Positions 1 through 6,507 of a stretch of DNA of 64,000 nucleotides are shown in pieces. The position numbers were made by a program, and so were the translations under genes. The stretch spans positions 1 through 64,000 of the forward strand of contig JAFTOU010000018.1 in assembly GCA_017463615.1 (NCBI GenBank), read 5' to 3'. Source of the stretch: Alistipes sp. (GTDB lineage: Bacteria; Bacteroidota; Bacteroidia; Bacteroidales; Rikenellaceae). The notes under the pieces were generated by a model. That model worked only from the letters and a program-made list of their open reading frames with translations, had not been told where the DNA came from and did no database searches. Each line of letters starts with the position of its first letter. The stretch's first letter is position 1.

Positions 1-689
1 ACTACAGCCTGATAGTCAGGGCGATACCACTTGTCGTAGAACGACTTGATATCGTCGTAAGTGAATGATGCAAGACCGTCCAGATGACCGATAAGGTTGC
101 GGTGCTCGTACTTTGTACCCTTAAAGAGGTTCTTGAGCAGGTTGATAGTAGAACGCCAAGAGGCACCATCGCGCATACGCAACTCCTCCTGAATAACGCC
201 ACGCTCCTTATCAATCTCGTCGTGATCAAGAGTGATGAAGTGCGACCAGTCGTGCAGGATAAGCATTGCAGTGTCAATAACACCCTGACGAGCCACTGGA
301 ACATCCTTCATCAGATACTGGGTATAGTCCCAAGATGTACCTGCATTGAGGTTTGCACCAAACTTAACACCCACCTTCTCAAGATACTCAATAAGCATCT
401 TACCTGGCAGATTCTTAGTACCATTGAAGGCCATGTGCTCAAGGAAGTGAGCCAGACCCTGCTGGTTGTCATCCTCCTGAATAGCACCTACATCGTGGAT
501 GATGTAGAAGTCGGCCAGACCCTTCTGCTTGTCGTTGTGACGGATGTAGTACTTCATTCCGTTCTCCAACTGACCCACCCTAACTGCTGGGTCGTGCGGA
601 ATTACAGGAATCTGAGGCTGAGTGCTCAGCTGAGCCACTGCAACGAAACCTACTAATGCCGCAAAAGCTGACAAGAATAATTTTTTCAT
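1..689 (-). CDS. M16 family zinc metallopeptidase, N-terminal part (cut by window edge)
   Basis: The reading frame runs leftward from the ATG at 689 and leaves the window after 229 complete codons. Residues 1-20 form a signal peptide (MKKLFLSAFAALVGFVAVAQ). The inverted zinc motif HFLEH lies at about residues 81-85, followed by the expected downstream acidic helix (IQEELRMRD). This is the N-terminal domain of a pitrilysin/insulinase-type peptidase, probably periplasmic or outer-membrane associated. Family members of this kind usually have about 930-990 residues, so most of the gene is outside. It was identified by translating the reverse strand. A second M16 protein (43443-46352) is present in the window. 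The promoter region contains a run of eight C bases. Confidence 0.93.
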   Translation of the reverse strand, partial: MKKLFLSAFAALVGFVAVAQLSTQPQIPVIPHDPAVRVGQLENGMKYYIRHNDKQKGLADFYIIHDVGAIQEDDNQQGLAHFLEHMAFNGTKNLPGKMLIEYLEKVGVKFGANLNAGTSWDYTQYLMKDVPVARQGVIDTAMLILHDWSHFITLDHDEIDKERGVIQEELRMRDGASWRSTINLLKNLFKGTKYEHRNLIGHLDGLASFTYDDIKSFYDKWYRPDYQAV

Positions 690-762
690 CGTCGTAAAAA
701 TTTAATTAAACATTATTACCTTGGTTATTTTGCTCATTAAACCATTTCAATCATTGATGGCG

Positions 763-791
763 CAAATTTACCCCCCCCGCGACTTTTCCAA
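763..791 (-). promoter_or_regulatory. Promoter of the M16 peptidase gene with a homopolymer in its spacer
   Basis: On the minus strand a TAAATTTG -7 box (763-770) matches TAnnTTTG. A TTG-type -33 element lies at 789-791. The 18-bp spacer includes a run of eight G bases (771-778 as C on the plus strand) directly next to the -7 box. The -33 match is partial. Confidence 0.5.
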
Positions 792-837
792 TTTTTTTGG
801 CAAAAAAGTGAAAAAATATTTCGGACAGCGGTATTTT

Positions 838-1041
838 TTACTCGCCAAACTCCAGAATATCGCCCGGCTGGCACTTTAACACCTTACATATAGCCTCAAG
901 GGTAGAGAAACGGATAGCACGGCCCTTTCCAGTCTTGAGTATAGAGAGGTTTGCCTGGGTGATTCCAATCTTCTCTGCAAGCTCAGTCAGCGAGATCTTC
1001 TTCTTAGCCATTAACGCCGAAAGTTTGATATTTATTGCCAT
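838..1041 (-). CDS. Small XRE/Cro-type HTH transcriptional regulator
   Basis: 67 residues, almost entirely a helix-turn-helix domain (ISLTELAEKIGITQANLSIL is the HTH core). It ends with the STLEAICKVLKCQPGDILEF signature of the YozG-like Cro/C1 subfamily. It is probably a cytoplasmic DNA-binding regulator. It is a clear paralogue of the HTH protein at 10827-11042 (shared RAIRFSTLEAIC and CQPGDI). The partner membrane protein (DUF2975) that often goes with this subfamily is absent here. The start codon is 11 bp downstream, on the minus strand, of the core of the hairpin element at 1049-1236, so that element forms its leader or promoter region. The target is unknown. Confidence 0.85.
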   Translation of the reverse strand: MAINIKLSALMAKKKISLTELAEKIGITQANLSILKTGKGRAIRFSTLEAICKVLKCQPGDILEFGE

Positions 1042-1048
1042 AAAAAAA

Positions 1049-1236
1049 GTATGTTCTATAAATTAGTAATTTGTTATTTCACTTTTGAGTAGATTCTATT
1101 GCGGTCGTTTTTGGGTTTATTTCGGCATCTTTCGCCGCTTTTCTCGGTTACAATAGGCTATTGCGCCCTCAAAAGAGCGGCAAAACCTATCCGAAATAAC
1201 CTCCAAAATCACCTCGCCCTAATTTATAGAACCTAC
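1049..1236 (-). mobile_element. MITE-like hairpin element, copy 1
   Basis: The element has terminal inverted repeats GTTCTATAAATTAG (1053-1066) and CTAATTTATAGAAC (1219-1232). These extend outward to GTAT/CTAC, giving 18-bp ends with one mismatch. The interior folds back on itself: CAATAG/CTATTG at the tip, GCCGCT/AGCGGC and TTATTTCGG/CCGAAATAA further out. A second copy at 24870-25056 differs by about five substitutions plus changes near one end. Both copies present the same end to the start codon of the following gene (HTH here, recA there). The TA next to each end would fit IS630/Tc1-type insertion, but that assignment is inference. No transposase is encoded. Confidence 0.75.
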
Positions 1237-1366
1237 TTTGTAATATATTTTCAGTACACTTTAAGTTTAATGTACAAAAATAGTATATAATTCTCAAACT
1301 ACCAAAAACGAAGCTGAAAAAATATCCAATGCTCTTTGGCATATTTTTGGCAATAGGTGGGGCGTT

Positions 1367-1720
1367 ATGGTAAAAATACTTGTCTTTTCGCCGTCGTTCC
1401 GAATGCGAGCGATGATTGTCGGCATATTGACCTCCCCAGGGGTGGAGGTAGAGAGTGTAACCTCTCGGCGAGCACTATTCAAGCGGTGCGCCGAGAAGCT
1501 ATTTGACCGCGTGGTGATTGAGGACTACCGCCTCTTTATGGATGGCGGTGGCTCTGTGGAGCGTATTCGTACGCACTTCGCCACCCGACCCAAGATTGTG
1601 GTGCTATCAACCGTAATTGACGAGCAGACGGTCCTCTCCCTGCTTGAGTGCGGCATAGACCAGTACCTCCTCCTGCCCGTATCTCCCGCCCGATTGAGGC
1701 GAAAAGTGTGCAATCAATGA
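1367..1720 (+). CDS. Atypical (degenerate) receiver-domain protein
   Basis: 117 residues with the secondary-structure pattern of a CheY-like receiver: KILVFSPSFRMRAMIVGIL as strand 1/helix 1, FDRVVIEDYRLF around the phospho-acceptor strand, KIVVLST as strand 4 with the conserved Ser/Thr, and CGIDQYLLLPVSPARLR as the end. The two acidic residues after strand 1 are Ser-Pro, and the invariant Lys before the final Pro is Leu (LLLP). Normal phosphorylation therefore looks unlikely. There is no output domain. Its stop codon overlaps the next start (ATGA at 1717-1720), so it is translationally coupled to the HEAT-like membrane protein. The fold call rests on motif pattern only. Confidence 0.6.
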   Translation: MVKILVFSPSFRMRAMIVGILTSPGVEVESVTSRRALFKRCAEKLFDRVVIEDYRLFMDGGGSVERIRTHFATRPKIVVLSTVIDEQTVLSLLECGIDQYLLLPVSPARLRRKVCNQ

Positions 1721-2466
1721 TTATCGCAACCATCACATACCTGCTCCTCGGCACTATTGTGCTGATACTCATCACGCGCCTATCTGCCCGCTCTGCCGCA
1801 ACGGAGAGCCTGACAATAGAGCGCATATCGGCATTTGTCACCTGCGGAACTGGGGATGTAGTCTCACTGGGACGAGGCATTGCCCGCCACAACTTTGTGC
1901 AGTGCGTGGTCTTTGTTGCCGATAGGGTAGACGAGCAGGCGCACGACCCTCTGCGCATAATCGTAAAGTACTATCACTTAGAGCGTTACCTCTTAGACCG
2001 CGCAGCAAAAAGCAGGGATAGCGCCCAGCGAGCCTACGCGCTTGCATTACTGGCGCGACTGCCCATAAGCATAGCCACCGAAGTTAGGGTTGAGCGATTT
2101 CTGACAGACACTTCGGAGCAGGTGCGATTTTATGCGTTAATGTGCATATTTTCCATTGCGCCATACAGAGCCATCGCCTGCCTATCGGAGTTTGAGCAGC
2201 ACCTCTCAAGGCGCGATATTGCAGAGATACTTACGGTAATTAGTCGCGGCTATTGCCCCATACCGTACACGCCCCTGCTTACATCGGATAATTACAACTT
2301 AAAGCTGCTTGGAATACACCTCGTGCGCCGTTTCGGCATTGTTGAGAGTCGCGCAGAGATAGCCTCAATAGTGCGCACGGAGCGGGGCGAGTTGCGCGAA
2401 GATGCAATACAGACGCTTGCCTACTTTGGCGAGGGAGAACGGTTTTGTAAATACCACATTATTTAG
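1717..2466 (+). CDS. Membrane-anchored HEAT-repeat-like protein
   Basis: 249 residues. The start at 1717 was chosen because it overlaps the previous stop (ATGA) and begins exactly with the hydrophobic segment MIIATITYLLLGTIVLILIT; an earlier in-frame ATG at 1648 lies inside the receiver gene. After the single N-terminal membrane helix the protein is alpha-helical with paired helices (for example RAYALALLARLPISIATEV and VRFYALMCIFSIAPYRAIA), as in HEAT/armadillo repeats, and should lie in the cytoplasm. The next gene starts one base after its stop. It is probably a scaffold in the receiver / HEAT / glycosyltransferase-like operon. Its function is not known. Confidence 0.6.
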   Translation: MIIATITYLLLGTIVLILITRLSARSAATESLTIERISAFVTCGTGDVVSLGRGIARHNFVQCVVFVADRVDEQAHDPLRIIVKYYHLERYLLDRAAKSRDSAQRAYALALLARLPISIATEVRVERFLTDTSEQVRFYALMCIFSIAPYRAIACLSEFEQHLSRRDIAEILTVISRGYCPIPYTPLLTSDNYNLKLLGIHLVRRFGIVESRAEIASIVRTERGELREDAIQTLAYFGEGERFCKYHII

Positions 2467-2467
2467 G

Positions 2468-3244
2468 ATGATAATATTCATTTTTACCATATTTATCACA
2501 ATCGTCATACTGCTTATAACCGTAGCAGTTATCGCATTGAGCCACAAGGCGTTTGTCCGCACGCGGTTACATTCGCTCTCCACAGCTTCGCAATGCGAGG
2601 CCGTGGGTGGGGTAGGCATATCCATCCTATGTCCCAGTCCGACAGATGTTGCCACGGTGGTAAATCTACTCAGCAGCCACTATCCGCACTCGGAGGTTGT
2701 CGTAGCACTGAATGCCGCCGAGCAACCAAACCTACTCTCGCTGCTCAAGATTCGCTATGCACTAACCGCCACACCGAGTGCTGAGGCGACGGTCTACCGC
2801 TCGCGTTATGCCGTATTTCGGCGCTTGGTGGTTGTTGCCACAAACGCCGAGCAGGAGGATGAGCTTGTAGACCTCGCCGCCCGCAGCGCGCTATACGACT
2901 ACCTGTTGCGCGTGCCGTCGCAGTGCACGCTGCTGCCATACGCCATCTGCCGCCTTGCCGACACGATAAGCGCTGCCGTAACGCCCGTACACTCCATAAC
3001 CACAACGGACCAAAAAGTATTGCTTCTTTCGCGCGGCGAGTGGCGCAGAAGGGGAGGCTTCGCACTGGATAAATCACACTCCAGAGTGTACTCAGATGCA
3101 GATATCACCGAGCCGCTAACACTTGACTGCTACGACGAGGCTAAACACGCGCTAATTATTGAGCGGTCAAGATATAATTTTTGGGACTTTTTGTCGTTAA
3201 ATATTATGAAATACAGAAATAAATTGCTATCTTTGAAAAAGTAA
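2468..3244 (+). CDS. GT2-like protein with lost catalytic motifs
   Basis: 258 residues, starting at the ATG one base after the previous stop. Residues 1-30 are a strong membrane helix (IIFIFTIFITIVILLITVAV). The segment VGISILCPSPTDVATVVNLL followed by SEVVVALN resembles the first Rossmann part of family 2 glycosyltransferases. A later stretch (VYRSRYAVFRRLVVVATNAE) resembles the region before the GKADALN motif of BcsA-like enzymes. The nucleotide- and metal-binding Asp motifs expected there (DGS, DAD) and the C-terminal QxxRW part are missing, and it is shorter than typical GT2 synthases. It may be a pseudo-enzyme or a decayed gene. The relation to GT2 is inference from pattern. Confidence 0.45.
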   Translation: MIIFIFTIFITIVILLITVAVIALSHKAFVRTRLHSLSTASQCEAVGGVGISILCPSPTDVATVVNLLSSHYPHSEVVVALNAAEQPNLLSLLKIRYALTATPSAEATVYRSRYAVFRRLVVVATNAEQEDELVDLAARSALYDYLLRVPSQCTLLPYAICRLADTISAAVTPVHSITTTDQKVLLLSRGEWRRRGGFALDKSHSRVYSDADITEPLTLDCYDEAKHALIIERSRYNFWDFLSLNIMKYRNKLLSLKK

Positions 3245-3267
3245 CCTAAGAACACACCTTAAAACTG

Positions 3268-4098
3268 ATGCTGACAGATGATATAAGAGCCTACTTGCTT
3301 CCTCAAGCCTTCAACGCCGCAGTGCGTGCCGGATGGGAGATTATGCAGGTATACAAGAACAAAGACCACTACGACATCGCGGTAAAGAGCGACCATACGC
3401 CCGTAACCCTTGCTGACCGCCTTGCCCATGAGAAAATTAAGCAGAGCTTAGGGCAGACCCGCATACCTATCCTCTCGGAGGAGGGGCGCGAGATGCTCTA
3501 CGACGAGCGTCGCAACTGGGAGCTCTTCTGGCTCGTAGACCCATTAGACGGCACGGTGGAGTTTATCAAGGGCAATAACGAGTTTACGGTAAATATAGCC
3601 CTGATGTCCGACCGCGTGTGTATCTGCGCGGTGGTCTATGTCCCATATCTTGGTAAGGCCTATGTTGCAAGTCAGCAGCTGGGTGCATATCTGCTTACCG
3701 ACATTACGCCCGATGCTAACGCCTGCTACAGCTATGAGGATATTTGCGCCCGCAAGCGCCGTCTGCCGTTAGAAGGTGCACACCATAGCGGCTACCGTAT
3801 TGCCGTTTCGCGCTCGCACCAGACCGCCGAGACCGAGCAGTATATAGAGGCTATTCGCAAGATGCGCGACGATGTGGAGATTATTGAGCAGGGCAGCTCC
3901 TACAAGTTCTGCCTGCTTGCCGAGGGTGCTATAGACTACTATCCTCGCACTACGCACACCTACGAGTGGGATACCGCCGCTGCAGAGCTTATCCTTGCCG
4001 AGGCGGGAGGATATACCCGCTCGCTACCAGACCGCCAGCCACTACTATATAATAAAGAGGACCTGCACAACCCGTGGTTTGAGTGCGGCAGGGGATAG
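3268..4098 (+). CDS. cysQ: 3'(2'),5'-bisphosphate nucleotidase
   Basis: 276 residues of the inositol-monophosphatase-like phosphatase family. Metal and phosphate motifs are visible: LSEEG near residue 70, WLVDPLDGTVEFIKG near 90, and EWDTAAAELILAEAGG near 235. The enzyme removes the 3'-phosphate from PAP and PAPS, preventing accumulation of a toxic by-product of sulfate assimilation or of sulfotransfer/ACP chemistry. It acts in the cytoplasm and needs Mg2+. It begins 23 bp after the GT2-like gene and may be co-transcribed with it. No other sulfur-assimilation gene is nearby. The length matches the family. Confidence 0.93.
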   Translation: MLTDDIRAYLLPQAFNAAVRAGWEIMQVYKNKDHYDIAVKSDHTPVTLADRLAHEKIKQSLGQTRIPILSEEGREMLYDERRNWELFWLVDPLDGTVEFIKGNNEFTVNIALMSDRVCICAVVYVPYLGKAYVASQQLGAYLLTDITPDANACYSYEDICARKRRLPLEGAHHSGYRIAVSRSHQTAETEQYIEAIRKMRDDVEIIEQGSSYKFCLLAEGAIDYYPRTTHTYEWDTAAAELILAEAGGYTRSLPDRQPLLYNKEDLHNPWFECGRG

Positions 4099-4100
4099 GT

Positions 4101-4132
4101 CTATTGGCTGTTAGCTATTAGCCATTGGCTAT
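4101..4132. repeat. GCTATTAGCC-type short repeat, copy 1
   Basis: A stretch built from alternating TTGGCTGTTAGC / TATTAGCCATTGGC units, directly after the cysQ stop. Related stretches occur at 53871-53912, 58707-58740 and 62594-62640. Confidence 0.6.
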
Positions 4133-4174
4133 ATAGTAATTGCTATTGATATAACTTTAATACATACCAGAAAG

Positions 4175-4738
4175 ATGAAAAGGTTAGTTATTTTCGCCAT
4201 CTTTATGGCGCTACTTATTGTACCCTCAACTACATACGCACAGAGCTATCTAAAGCGCACTGTGGGTGCCGTAGAGGTTGATTTGAGCGTGGGCCTTGTG
4301 ACAGCAACCAATAAGATGGTTGATTTTGGCCGTAGCCGTCAAGGCGTAGAGGTCGGCGCAGAGGTTAGATACAACTTCTATCAAGCCCCTGTAGACTTGG
4401 GACTGCAGTTCTCGCTCTGCACATTCAATCGCGGCGAGAGGACGAATAATACGGCAAGTAACTACAGCTTCAATAGCCAAACGCTGCTTATCACCTCGGA
4501 CTATAACTTCTTCCAGACCCGACTCGCCTCGCTCTTTGTCGGCATGGGCGCCGGCTGCGCTTGGAATAACATAAACCAGGACAATACTCGCAGCGGCTTT
4601 AACCCCTGCGTAGCCCCACGCATCGGCGTTGAGATTGCCAACCACCTGCGCATCACCGCCACCTACAAATTCTACGAAAAGGCCAACAACCACCTCCTCC
4701 TCAGCGTCGGCTTCGCCTTCGGCGGCGGCAAGAGATAG
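4175..4738 (+). CDS. Outer-membrane beta-barrel protein (porin-family fold)
   Basis: 187 residues. It has a Sec signal peptide (RLVIFAIFMALLIVPSTTYA, cleavage near residue 23). The rest is made of alternating amphipathic strands ending in the aromatic/Gly-rich pattern HLLLSVGFAFGGG, as expected for a small eight-stranded barrel of the outer_membrane_beta-barrel (OMP_b-brl) type. It begins about 75 bp after cysQ, separated by a short repeat, so joint transcription is uncertain. The ligand or role is unknown. It converges with prs, whose terminator lies between them. Confidence 0.75.
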   Translation: MKRLVIFAIFMALLIVPSTTYAQSYLKRTVGAVEVDLSVGLVTATNKMVDFGRSRQGVEVGAEVRYNFYQAPVDLGLQFSLCTFNRGERTNNTASNYSFNSQTLLITSDYNFFQTRLASLFVGMGAGCAWNNINQDNTRSGFNPCVAPRIGVEIANHLRITATYKFYEKANNHLLLSVGFAFGGGKR

Positions 4739-4774
4739 GAGTAGAGTTACCACATTGGACATATCACAAAAAAA

Positions 4775-4804
4775 AATCACCCTCCGCGATTGTGGAGGGT
4801 GATT
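4775..4804 (-). terminator. Rho-independent terminator of the prs transcript
   Basis: An 11-bp perfect stem AATCACCCTCC / GGAGGGTGATT with an 8-nt loop. On the minus strand it is followed by a T-run, which fits termination of the leftward prs transcript. Confidence 0.85.
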
Positions 4805-4827
4805 TGGTGTTGGGGTAGATCCAAATT

Positions 4828-5769
4828 CTAATGGAAGAAGATGGATGAAATCTCCTTATAGTTGTGGACGCGCTCGATGACCTCGGCGAAGATGTCGGCG
4901 CAAGAGAGGACGGTGAATTTGTGCAGATCCTGAGTCTGATCAAGCGGAATAGTATCTGACACGATAACCTCCTGAAGTGCGCTGGCATTGATGCGGTCAT
5001 AAGCCTTGCCAGAGAGTACTGGGTGAGTGATTGCTGCGCGAACAGACTTTGCACCGCGCTCCATAAGCATATTGGCAGCCATACAGATCGTACCTGCGGT
5101 ATCAATCATATCGTCTACGATAAGCACATTGCGACCCTCAACATCGCCGATAGCGGTCATAGAGCCAACGACATTAGCCTTTGCACGCTCCTTGTGAGAG
5201 ATGATAATCGGTGTACCGAGCAGCTTTGCGTAGGTACCAGCACGCTTTGCACCACCCATATCTGGTGCAGCGATAGAGAGATCCTCAATACCCAAGCTCT
5301 GGATATAAGGCACGAACATACCGCTTGCGTAGAGTGCATCTACTGGAACCTCAAAGAAGCCCTGAATCTGGTCTGCGTGCAAGTCCATAGTCATCACGCG
5401 GTCTACACCTGCAGCGGTAAGCATATTTGCCACGAGCTTAGAGGTGATAGGTACGCGAGGACGATCCTTACGGTCCTGACGAGCCCAACCGAAGTAAGGG
5501 ATAACTGCAATAACCTTATAAGCCGATGCGCGACGAGCAGCGTCAATCATCATCAGCAGCTCCATAAGGTTGTCTGACTTAGGGAAAGTAGACTGGATAA
5601 TAAATACGGTACAACCGCGGATAGACTCAGCATAGCGTGGCTGGAACTCGCCATCGCTAAACTCAAGGCACTCGCAGTCGCCCAATGTTGTGCCGTAAGC
5701 GGCAACGATTTTCTCTGCCAGGTAACGCGACGAGCGACCTGTGAAGAATTTGATTTTGTGGATAGCCAT
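4828..5769 (-). CDS. prs: Ribose-phosphate pyrophosphokinase (PRPP synthetase)
   Basis: 313 residues, full length for class I PRPP synthetases. It makes phosphoribosyl pyrophosphate from ribose 5-phosphate and ATP for nucleotide, NAD, His and Trp synthesis. Visible motifs: FSDGEFQPRYAESIRG (N-terminal), PYFGWARQDRK (ATP site), VMTMDLHADQIQGFF, and the PRPP loop RNVLIVDDMIDTAGT. It lies after engB with a 121-bp gap. That gap holds a minus-strand TACATTTG -7 box (5872-5879) and an AAGTTG-ttag-CAACTT palindrome (5843-5858), so it probably has its own promoter. Transcription ends at the hairpin 4775-4804. Confidence 0.97.
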   Translation of the reverse strand: MAIHKIKFFTGRSSRYLAEKIVAAYGTTLGDCECLEFSDGEFQPRYAESIRGCTVFIIQSTFPKSDNLMELLMMIDAARRASAYKVIAVIPYFGWARQDRKDRPRVPITSKLVANMLTAAGVDRVMTMDLHADQIQGFFEVPVDALYASGMFVPYIQSLGIEDLSIAAPDMGGAKRAGTYAKLLGTPIIISHKERAKANVVGSMTAIGDVEGRNVLIVDDMIDTAGTICMAANMLMERGAKSVRAAITHPVLSGKAYDRINASALQEVIVSDTIPLDQTQDLHKFTVLSCADIFAEVIERVHNYKEISSIFFH

Positions 5770-5842
5770 AAAAGTGTGTTTTGGTATTTATTAAATAGTT
5801 GTTAGCAATTTTAACTTCAAATATCGTATACTATAATATCAA

Positions 5843-5858
5843 AAGTTGTTAGCAACTT
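5843..5858. promoter_or_regulatory. 16-bp palindrome upstream of prs
   Basis: AAGTTGTTAGCAACTT, a perfect 6-bp inverted repeat around TTAG, lies between the putative -7 box (5872-5879, minus strand) and the prs start. A half copy (AGTTGTTAGCAA) is at 5797-5808. It is a possible operator or leader hairpin; no regulator is identified. Confidence 0.3.
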
Positions 5859-5890
5859 CCCAATACGGGTACAAATGTAGTGAAAAAAGT

Positions 5891-6502
5891 CTATTTTTCG
5901 CTATATTTACTAAAATTATTTAATATCTCCTCAATATAACCGATGATTTCGTCACGACCAGTACCCTTTTCGGACGAGCTGGCGAACATAGGCGGAAGCT
6001 CCTCCCACTGCTGCAAGAGCGTCTGCTGGTAGGTAGAGATGCTGCGTTGAAGCTGTGTCTTTGAGAGTTTATCTGCCTTTGTGAAGATGATACCGAAAGG
6101 TACACCGTTCATACCGAGTTGTTCTATAAAATCAAGGTCTATGCGCTGAGGCGCAAGACGGGAGTCTACAAGCACAAAGAGGAAGTGCATCTTCTCGCAC
6201 TTAAAGACATAGTCTGTAATAATCTTTGCAAAGCCGCCGCGTGTACTCTTAGAGGTGCGGGCGTAGCCATAGCCCGGAAGGTCTACAAGATACCAGCTAT
6301 CGTTGATAGTGAAGTGGTTTATCAGACGAGTCTTTCCTGGGGTAGAGGAGACCTTAGCCAGTCCGTGGTGGCGCGTAAGCATATTGATGAGCGACGACTT
6401 GCCGACATTGCTTCGTCCAATAAAAGCAATGTCTGGCAAGTTATCCTTTGGCACCTGCGAAATACGCTCGGAGCTACACTTAAAAACGGCTTTAGTAATC
6501 AT
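5891..6502 (-). CDS. engB: YihA/EngB-type ribosome-biogenesis GTPase
   Basis: 203 residues of the TrmE-Era-EngA-EngB GTPase family, linked to 50S ribosome assembly. G motifs are visible: G1 GRSNVGKSS (residues 29-37), G3 DLPGYG (about 75), and G4 TKADK (about 145). The Thr of switch I lies in STPGKTR. It starts 5 bp after the stop of the alpha-galactosidase gene, so the two are probably on one transcript. This is an odd pairing of a secreted glycosidase with an essential GTPase. The length is usual. Confidence 0.95.
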   Translation of the reverse strand: MITKAVFKCSSERISQVPKDNLPDIAFIGRSNVGKSSLINMLTRHHGLAKVSSTPGKTRLINHFTINDSWYLVDLPGYGYARTSKSTRGGFAKIITDYVFKCEKMHFLFVLVDSRLAPQRIDLDFIEQLGMNGVPFGIIFTKADKLSKTQLQRSISTYQQTLLQQWEELPPMFASSSEKGTGRDEIIGYIEEILNNFSKYSEK

Positions 6503-6507
6503 CGTCG

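Noticed and set aside
1099-1290. 63-residue ORF inside the hairpin element, similar to an ORF at 24810-25007 in copy 2
   Set aside because: The similarity is explained by the repeated DNA itself. The ORFs extend beyond the element into unrelated sequence and lie in a foldback structure.
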